Below, one piece after another: positions 58,415-64,000 of a stretch of 64,000 bases of DNA (position 1 is the stretch's first letter; each line of letters begins with the position of its first letter). The notes under the pieces were generated by a model, which did no database searches, was not told the DNA's origin, and saw nothing but the letters and a program-made list of their open reading frames with translations. The stretch comes from UBA4744 sp963717135 (GTDB lineage: Bacteria > Actinomycetota > Acidimicrobiia > Spongiisociales > UBA4744). Position numbers and translations under genes: made by a program. The stretch covers positions 1 to 64,000 of the forward strand of contig CAVQVN010000001.1 in assembly GCA_963717135.1 (NCBI GenBank). The letters run 5' to 3'.

Positions 58415-59382
58415 CGACGCCACAGACGTCGCTCGAAGCAGAGCTGCTCCAGCTCCCCGACGACGGACCGCGGGTGGTGGCCATCGGCGGCGGGCACGGC
58501 TTGGCGCAGGCTCTGGAAGCCGCCACGTCCTACGCCTCGGATGTGACCGCGGTCGTCACCGTCGGGGACGACGGGGGGTCGTCGGGGAGATTGACCACTA
58601 CTTTGCGGATTCCTCCCCCCGGCGATATTCGCAAATGCCTGCTGGCGTTGAGCCCCGAGCCGACGGTGTTCCGTGAGCTGTTCGCCTACCGGTTCGAATC
58701 GACCGACGTGGCCGGACACTCGCTTGGCAATCTGATGTTGGCGGCTCTCACGCAACTGTTCGGCGACGATTTCGACGCCGCGGTGCGGGTGGCGTCGGGG
58801 ATGCTCGGAACGATGGGGCAAGTTATCCCGGTCGCCCGCAAATCATTACACCTGCAGGCCATCATCGATGGGCGTCTCGTGGACGGTCAGGCGGCCATCA
58901 CCAAGACCCGGGGCGCCTTGACCGAATTGCGGTTGGTGCCGGACGGCGAACCGGCCGACCCATCGGCCATCGAGGCGGTCCAGTTCGCCGACCAGGTTCT
59001 CATCGGGCCGGGCAGCCTGTTCACTTCGGTGATGGCCGCGCTGGTGGTGCCCGGTATGACCGAGGCGCTGCACAGGGCGCCCGGTCATGTGGTGTTCATC
59101 GCCAATCTGGTCACCCAGGACGGGGAGACGTTGGGGATGACCTGTGCCGATCACCTGGAAGCTTTGCGGCGGGTCGGCGGCGTGGGCGTCACCGGTACAA
59201 TCGTTGCGCATCGGGGGGAACTCAAGATGGAGCCGCCCCTTGAGCAGGTCCGGGTTGATCGGGCGGAGCTGGCGGACATGGGTTGGGATGTCATCGAAGC
59301 CGATCTGGTGGATCCGCAGGCGGACTGGCCGCAACATGATCCGATCCGGCTCGGACAGGTTCTGGCCCATCTCAGGAACTGA
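58411..59382 (+). CDS. yvcK: YvcK-family (CofD-like) gluconeogenesis/cell-envelope factor
   Basis: 323 residues from GTG 58411 in a GTGA overlap with rapZ. Signature VVAIGGGHGLAQALEAATSY, VTVGDDGGSSGRLTTTLRIP, PGDIRKCLLALS, VAGHSLGNLMLAALTQL and DQVLIGPGSLFTSVMAALVV. Binds UDP-sugars in relatives and supports wall synthesis on gluconeogenic carbon. pgk follows after 20 bases; whiA, usually next, is missing. Confidence 0.93.
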   Translation: MTTPQTSLEAELLQLPDDGPRVVAIGGGHGLAQALEAATSYASDVTAVVTVGDDGGSSGRLTTTLRIPPPGDIRKCLLALSPEPTVFRELFAYRFESTDVAGHSLGNLMLAALTQLFGDDFDAAVRVASGMLGTMGQVIPVARKSLHLQAIIDGRLVDGQAAITKTRGALTELRLVPDGEPADPSAIEAVQFADQVLIGPGSLFTSVMAALVVPGMTEALHRAPGHVVFIANLVTQDGETLGMTCADHLEALRRVGGVGVTGTIVAHRGELKMEPPLEQVRVDRAELADMGWDVIEADLVDPQADWPQHDPIRLGQVLAHLRN

Positions 59383-59402
59383 AAAAGGACGGTGAGGGGA
59401 AC

Positions 59403-60587
59403 ATGGGTGGATACTTGACGCTGGATGACGTCGAGGTAGCCGGCAAGCGGGTTCTGGTTCGATCGGATCTCAACGTTCCGGTTTCGGGTGGTGCGGTGAC
59501 CGATGACTTCCGGATACGGGCCAGTTTGCCGACCATTGCTCGCTTGCGCGAGGCGGGTGCCACGGTGGTGGTGGGCAGCCATCTGGGACGCCCCAAAGAC
59601 CGGGAACCCGAGTTTCGGATGGATCCGGTTGCGAATCGGTTGGCCGAGCTGGGCGGCTTTCCCGTCCGGAAGCTCGACGCGGTAGTGGGGGCGAGTGTCG
59701 AGGCGGCGGTGGCTTCGGCCGGCCCCGGTGACGTTCTATTGCTCGAGAACACGAGGTTCGAGCCGGGGGAGAAGCGGAACGACCCCGCAATGGCCAAAGG
59801 GTTGGCGGCGCTGGCCGATGTGTTTGTGCTCGATGCTTTCGGTTCCGCCCACCGGGCCCATGCTTCAACGGTGGGAGTGGCCGATTATCTGACTTCGGTG
59901 GCCGGTCCGTTGCTGGTCGAGGAGGTAGAGGCGCTCGGTTTGTTGCTGACCGACCCACCTCACCCTTTCACGGTGGTGCTGGGCGGAGCCAAGGTCTCTG
60001 ACAAGCTGGGAGTGATCAAGTCTCTGTTGCCGAGGGTCGACATGATGCTGATCGGCGGCGGAATGTGCTTCACCCTGTTCAAAGCGGAGGGCTACGAGAT
60101 CGGCAACTCACTCTATGAAGAGGACCGCCTCGAGGAGGTCGGCGAGGTGCTCGGCTCCGAATACGGCGACCGTATCCAACTTCCCGATGACCTGGTGGTT
60201 GCCGATCGGTTCGCGGCCGATGCTCAACGGGAGGTCGTCTTGCGCAACGCCATCCCGGACGACTGGATGGGTCTGGACATCGGTCCCCTTACTTCCGATA
60301 GTTTTGCGGCGGCCATCCGGGGTTCGGGGGCCGTCTTCTGGAACGGACCGATGGGGGTGTTCGAGTGGGAACGCTTCCGAAACGGGACGGAGGAAGTCGC
60401 CCGGGCGTTGACCGATCACCCGGGGTTCACGGTGGTGGGAGGCGGCGACTCGGTGGCCGCGCTGCGGATGCTCGGTCTGGAGGGAGAAGTGTCGCATCTG
60501 TCGACCGGCGGAGGGGCCGGCCTCGAAATGCTGGAAGGCAAGACGCTGCCGGGATTGACGGCGCTGGAACGGTGGGCGCGAAACTGA
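59403..60587 (+). CDS. pgk: Phosphoglycerate kinase
   Basis: 394 residues, ATG 59403 after GGTGAGGGGA. Substrate-binding VRSDLNVPVSGGAVTDDFRI, GSHLGRPK, LLLENTRFEPGEK; C-lobe VVLGGAKVSDKLGVIKSLL, FWNGPMGVFEW and VVGGGDSVAALRMLG. It transfers phosphate from 1,3-bisphosphoglycerate to ADP. In most Gram-positive operons gap precedes it; here yvcK does. Intact. Confidence 0.96.
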   Translation: MGGYLTLDDVEVAGKRVLVRSDLNVPVSGGAVTDDFRIRASLPTIARLREAGATVVVGSHLGRPKDREPEFRMDPVANRLAELGGFPVRKLDAVVGASVEAAVASAGPGDVLLLENTRFEPGEKRNDPAMAKGLAALADVFVLDAFGSAHRAHASTVGVADYLTSVAGPLLVEEVEALGLLLTDPPHPFTVVLGGAKVSDKLGVIKSLLPRVDMMLIGGGMCFTLFKAEGYEIGNSLYEEDRLEEVGEVLGSEYGDRIQLPDDLVVADRFAADAQREVVLRNAIPDDWMGLDIGPLTSDSFAAAIRGSGAVFWNGPMGVFEWERFRNGTEEVARALTDHPGFTVVGGGDSVAALRMLGLEGEVSHLSTGGGAGLEMLEGKTLPGLTALERWARN

Positions 60588-60603
60588 TGCCCCGGTCGGG
60601 GGC

Positions 60604-61835
60604 TCAACCGCCGAGGAACGCCCGGTCGAGCATCGCCGCCATCTGGGCGCGGTTCACCAAGTCCTGCGGGTGGTAGTGCCCGTCGGGGTTGCCGAACACC
60701 ACTCCGAGCTCATGCAGGGTCTCCACATACGGGGCGTACCAGGCTGCCGCCGGAACGTCGGGGAAATACCCGTGGTAGGGGGCACCCGGGTTTTCGGCGT
60801 TGAGTGCCCGCACCAGAAAGGCGGCCATTTCTGCCCGGGTGACCGATTTGGCGGGACAGTAGCGAAGAGGATCGGGAGCGCATCCTTCGGTGATGCTCTC
60901 CTCGTAGAGCCGCCCCACCACCCCCGCATACCAGGCGCGTGGCCTCGACGTCGGCGAAGTAACTCGACACCGGGCTGGCGGTACTACCTTCGAGACCCAA
61001 GGAACGGACCAGGAAGGCAGCCATCTGGGCGCGAGTGACCGGCTCCGCCGGACAATACTTGAGAGGAGTCGAAGAGCATCCCTCCGTTATGCCGGCCGCA
61101 TAGATCCTCTCGATAGAGGCGAGCGCCCAGTGGTCGACCGTCACGTCTACCCAGATATCACACAGGTCGCCGATCCCGTTGCCGTTGGCGTCGGCCTGAT
61201 CGGCGTTGGGGACGGTGGGGCAGTTGTCGGATCCGTCCAGTACTCCGTCCCCGTCCGTGTCGGCGGGTCCCGGTACGGTGATGACGGTCGCGGCCAGCAG
61301 GCTCTCGTACGGGTTGAACTTCGTTCCGTCCGGCCGATGAAGCTCGAAGTGGAGGTGGGGGGAAACCGCCTCGGCATTGCCGCTGTCGCCCACCCAGCCG
61401 ATCAGCTGGCCGGCCGAAACGTGAACCCCCTGGGCGATGCCGTCGGCGATACCCCACCCCATGCCGTCGTCGGTACCGGGCGTGTCGTTGTTCAGGTGTA
61501 TGTACCAGCTCGACCAGCCGTCATCGTGGTTGATCTCCAGGTCGCAGCAATTGCCGCCCTGCTCGGCGTGCATCCAACCGACTGGTCCCGTCGGCGGCGG
61601 CCACCACCGGGATCATTTTGTCGGCCATGATGTCGGTGGCACCGTGGGTGCGGCCGCCCGATCGGGGAGCGTCGAAAGTGTCGGTGTAGTGGTTCGGTCC
61701 CAGCACGGGGAAGATGATCGGATACAACTCGGCGGCTTCGGCGGGCGGGGGACCGGGCAACGTGAGCGCGGGCAGCAAGAGCGCCGCTGTGATAACGGCC
61801 ACTCCGATTCTGCGCAGTGGTGTTCGTGCCCCCAC
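60604..61835 (-). CDS. Secreted M23 peptidase with calcium repeat and SLH domains (frameshifted)
   Basis: GTG 61835 opens VGARTPLRRIGVAVITAALL (signal peptide to PPPAEAAE). An M23 LytM-type domain follows: HYTDTFDAPRSGGRTHGATD (H-x-x-x-D), and after a slip near 61590 SSWYIHLNND and SPHLHFELHRPDG (H-x-H). A thrombospondin type 3 calcium repeat (DTDGDGVLDGSDNCPTVPNA) leads into three SLH-like units: VDHWALASIERIYAAGITEG, EPVTRAQMAAFLVRSLGLEG and, after another slip near 60930, SVTRAEMAAFLVRALNAENP and DLVNRAQMAAMLDRAFLGG. About 410 residues. It probably trims or anchors in the cell wall. It lies antisense between pgk and tpiA. Confidence 0.85.
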
Positions 61836-61950
61836 TTTTGGGGTATCGGCAAACGATGCGATGACTTGAGCGAGGCCGCCGGTGTTCCGTGGGTCGGAAA
61901 TCTCTGTCAACGCCGCCGCTACTCTGACGGTCAGACACCCGGGAGAGGGA

Positions 61951-62718
61951 ATGACGCGCAAGAGCCTGATGGTCGGTAATTGGAAGATGAACAGCAACCA
62001 TCTGGAGGCGATCCAGATGCTGCAAAAACTGCACTACCGGCTCGATGTCAACGACTACGACCGGGTCGACGTGGGGGTGGCACCGCCTTTCACCTCGCTT
62101 CGCTCCGTACAGACGGTGATCGAAGCCGATCACATGAGTATCAAGCTTGCCGCGCAGAACTGCTACTTCGAGGAGAAGGGGGCGTACACCGGAGAGGTGG
62201 CACCGAGCATGCTGGCCAAGCTGTCGGTCGATTTCGTGATCGTCGGCCACTCCGAACGCCGCCAGATCTTCGGGGAGACGGACGAATGGGTAAACAGAAA
62301 AGCCAAGGCAGTCCTGGCCCATGATATGACCCCGATCGTCTGTGTTGGCGAGTCACTCGAGGAGCGGGAAGAGGGCATCGCCTTTGATCGGGTGGGATCC
62401 CAGATTCAACAGAGCTTGACCGGCTTGTCGGCCGAGCAGATCGAAGCGATCGTCGTCGCCTACGAACCGATCTGGGCGATCGGGACGGGACGCACCGCCG
62501 ACCCGTCCGACGCGCAAGAGATGATCGAGTTCATCCGCGCTCAACTCGATCGGCAGTGGGGGAGCGCCGCCCAGCAAACGCGGATCCTCTACGGCGGTTC
62601 GGTGAATCCGGGCAATATCGGAGCGATCATGGCCAAAAAGGACATCGACGGCGGTCTGGTGGGCGGAGCCTCGCTCGACCCGGACACCTTCGCCTCAGTG
62701 GTGCGCTACTGGATCTGA
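61951..62718 (+). CDS. tpiA: Triosephosphate isomerase
   Basis: 255 residues from ATG 61951 (MTRKSLMVGNWKMNSNHLEA) behind GGGAGAGG; the frame is open upstream. Catalytic Lys in GNWKMN, His in IVGHSERRQIFGE, Glu in YEPIWAIGTG, and the phosphate loops LYGGSVNPGN and GLVGGASLDP. Interconverts dihydroxyacetone phosphate and glyceraldehyde 3-phosphate. Same strand as pgk but separated from it by the antisense wall protein. Confidence 0.96.
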   Translation: MTRKSLMVGNWKMNSNHLEAIQMLQKLHYRLDVNDYDRVDVGVAPPFTSLRSVQTVIEADHMSIKLAAQNCYFEEKGAYTGEVAPSMLAKLSVDFVIVGHSERRQIFGETDEWVNRKAKAVLAHDMTPIVCVGESLEEREEGIAFDRVGSQIQQSLTGLSAEQIEAIVVAYEPIWAIGTGRTADPSDAQEMIEFIRAQLDRQWGSAAQQTRILYGGSVNPGNIGAIMAKKDIDGGLVGGASLDPDTFASVVRYWI

Positions 62719-62766
62719 CAGCCAAGCTCCGGGTGGCAGGTTTCGGCGTTCAGGTGGGGAGCGGAT

Positions 62767-62794
62767 TTGAAACTTTGAACCTGAAACTTGAAAC
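62767..62794. repeat. Four tandem heptamers TTGAAAC-type
   Basis: TTGAAAC TTTGAAC CTGAAAC TTGAAAC runs without a gap in the space between tpiA and gpmA, in A+T-richer sequence than its surroundings. It may be a small regulatory repeat or slippage product. Confidence 0.5.
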
Positions 62795-62821
62795 TCCCGA
62801 GTGACGGAGGAACGAGGGGAT

Positions 62822-63565
62822 ATGACCTACACAATGGTGCTGCTTCGCCACGGAGAGAGCGTCTGGAACAAAGCCAACCTGTTTACCGGTTGGACCGACG
62901 TTCCCCTTTCCGAGAAGGGTGTGGAAGAAGCGAGAGCGGCCGGGCGTCTGCTGGCGGAGGAGGGGTACACCTTCGACCACGTCCATACGTCGCTGCAGTT
63001 GCGGGCGATCCAGACCGCCAACCTCACCCTCGAGGAGATGGGGCTTTCCTGGCTGCCGGTTACCAGGCACTGGCGGCTCAACGAGCGCCATTACGGAGCC
63101 TTGCAGGGGTTGAACAAGAAAGAAACGGCGGAGAAGTACGGCAAGGAGCAGGTCTTCGAATGGCGGCGCAGCTACGACGTGCCGCCGCCGGCGCTGGAAA
63201 TCGATGACGAGCGCCATCCCCGCCATGATCGCCGGTACGCCGATCTTGCTCCCGATGTGCTTCCGGCGACGGAATGCTTGAAGGATGTGGTGGCCAGAAT
63301 GCTGCCCTACTGGCACGATCGGCTGGTTCCAGATATCCGGGCGGGTCAACGGTTGCTCATTGCCGCGCACGGCAACAGCTTGCGGGCGTTGGTCAAGCAC
63401 CTCGACGGTATCTCCGACGACGAGATCCCGGGACTCAACATCCCGACCGGGATTCCTTTGGTTTATCAACTGGATGAGCGGTTTGCCCGGATAGACAGCT
63501 ACTATCTGGGCGATCCTGAGGCGGCCGCCAAGGCCGCCGAAGCGGTGGCCAGGCAAGCAGGTTGA
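62822..63565 (+). CDS. gpmA: 2,3-bisphosphoglycerate-dependent phosphoglycerate mutase
   Basis: 247 residues from ATG 62822 after GAGGAACGAGGGGAT. Phospho-His motif VLLRHGESVWNKANLFTGWT, LRAIQTANLTLEEM, WRLNERHYGALQGLNKKETA, and the second His in LLIAAHGNSLRALVKHLDG. Interconverts 3- and 2-phosphoglycerate. Its place between tpiA and secG extends the glycolytic cluster; the repeat unit upstream lies in its leader. Confidence 0.95.
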   Translation: MTYTMVLLRHGESVWNKANLFTGWTDVPLSEKGVEEARAAGRLLAEEGYTFDHVHTSLQLRAIQTANLTLEEMGLSWLPVTRHWRLNERHYGALQGLNKKETAEKYGKEQVFEWRRSYDVPPPALEIDDERHPRHDRRYADLAPDVLPATECLKDVVARMLPYWHDRLVPDIRAGQRLLIAAHGNSLRALVKHLDGISDDEIPGLNIPTGIPLVYQLDERFARIDSYYLGDPEAAAKAAEAVARQAG

Positions 63566-63574
63566 CCGGAGAGC

Positions 63575-63604
63575 TTGACCATAGGCGGTAAGCCCGGTCA
63601 TACT
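63575..63604 (+). promoter_or_regulatory. Sigma70-type promoter of secG
   Basis: TTGACC (63575-63580), a 17-base spacer, then TCATAC/CATACT near 63598-63604 form a good housekeeping promoter, about 58 bases before the secG start. Confidence 0.5.
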
Positions 63605-63661
63605 TGTTCGACTCATTTGTATTCGCCGCTCGATCGCGCGTGGCGGTGACTTGGAGAAACG

Positions 63662-63907
63662 ATGGACATACTCACCACGATCATCATCGTCGTGCACGTC
63701 ATAGTGTCGCTGGCGTTGATAGTGCTGATCCTGCTGCACGCAGGGCGAGGCGGCGGAATGTCGGACCTCTTCGGAGGGGGCATGGGGCCGGCGGCGGCGA
63801 TGAGCGGCTCGACTGTCGTAGAGCGGAACCTGGACCGTCTCACCGTCATCACCGGTGTGACTTTTGCCGTGACGACCATGCTGCTCTCCTGGCTCCTGGG
63901 GCGTTAA
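63662..63907 (+). CDS. secG: Preprotein translocase subunit SecG
   Basis: 81 residues, ATG 63662 behind GGAGAAACG. Two hydrophobic helices (about 4-26 and 60-80) enclose the glycine-rich turn HAGRGGGMSDLFGGGMGPAA typical of SecG. It joins SecYE to raise export efficiency. The tpiA-secG neighbourhood is widely conserved. Confidence 0.9.
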   Translation: MDILTTIIIVVHVIVSLALIVLILLHAGRGGGMSDLFGGGMGPAAAMSGSTVVERNLDRLTVITGVTFAVTTMLLSWLLGR

Positions 63908-63916
63908 GGCCCGCGC

Positions 63917-64000
63917 GTGGGCGTCCACGCTGAACCCCCCATCTCCCCGAACCGGCGGATGGGCCGGATTGCATTGGGGTTGACCGCGGTTGTCGCTCTG
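63917..64000 (+). CDS. Start of a downstream gene (partial)
   Basis: GTG 63917 opens VGVHAEPPISPNRRMGRIAL and then a hydrophobic run GLTAVVAL cut by the window end. The pattern is a positively charged N-terminus followed by a membrane or signal segment. A secreted or membrane protein is likely; the identity cannot be told. ATG 63954 is an alternative start. Confidence 0.4.
   Translation, partial: MGVHAEPPISPNRRMGRIALGLTAVVAL

Noticed and set aside
1..64000. CRISPR arrays, rRNA genes and insertion sequences
   Set aside because: Looked for repeated spacer-type units, rRNA-like sequence and transposase motifs; none was seen.

Overview
The window is G+C-rich DNA from a bacterial chromosome, most likely an actinobacterium-like lineage and possibly Acidimicrobiia. 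This is inferred from gene content and codon use; there is no rRNA to place it. A core gene order familiar from Actinobacteria can be traced through it: polA, rpsA, coaE, uvrB, uvrA, uvrC, rapZ, yvcK, pgk, tpiA, secG. Large accessory blocks sit between these anchors. whiA and gap, usually found between yvcK and pgk, are absent.

Layout. (1) 1-9.65 kb is an accessory region on the 3' side of a tRNA-Leu(CAA) gene at 9908-9990. It holds an AlpA-type DNA-binding protein, a RepA-like AAA ATPase, a phage-morphogenesis-like protein with an XkdF-like N-terminus, a run of tiny overlapping genes, a lone HIRAN protein, a lipoprotein and several decayed secreted or DNA-binding proteins. It looks like a degraded integrated element or phage satellite; no integrase was found. 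(2) 10-15 kb holds polA and rpsA. (3) 15-25.5 kb is a Tad/Flp pilus block: CpaB, CpaE, CpaF, a von Willebrand A-TadB fusion and TadC on the plus strand, then two Flp-type pilins and a NarL-type two-component pair on the minus strand. (4) 25.5-31 kb holds coaE, two polytopic membrane proteins and uvrB. (5) 30.7-40.4 kb is a surface-glycan locus: methyltransferases, RmlA, RmlB, a GART-type formyltransferase, a GtrB-like glycosyltransferase, WbqC, an RffA-like aminotransferase and two GT87-like membrane proteins. It suggests a formylated dTDP-amino-sugar. (6) 40.4-55 kb holds uvrA, tandem paralogous membrane proteins, a gene-poor stretch of lower G+C (about 46.2-47.9 kb), three membrane-embedded spermidine-synthase-like proteins (one only a fragment) and a GT39-like protein. 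(7) 55.6-64 kb holds uvrC, rapZ, yvcK, pgk, an antisense M23/SLH wall protein, tpiA, gpmA and secG.

Important caveat: many reading frames change frame within a recognisable protein, including genes expected to be essential (polA, coaE) and core genes such as uvrB and rapZ. Long genes such as uvrA, uvrC, rpsA, cpaF and pgk have none. Patchy indel sequencing or assembly errors explain this better than mass pseudogenisation. Frameshifted entries are therefore given as one span with the protein pieces named, and their ends are approximate.
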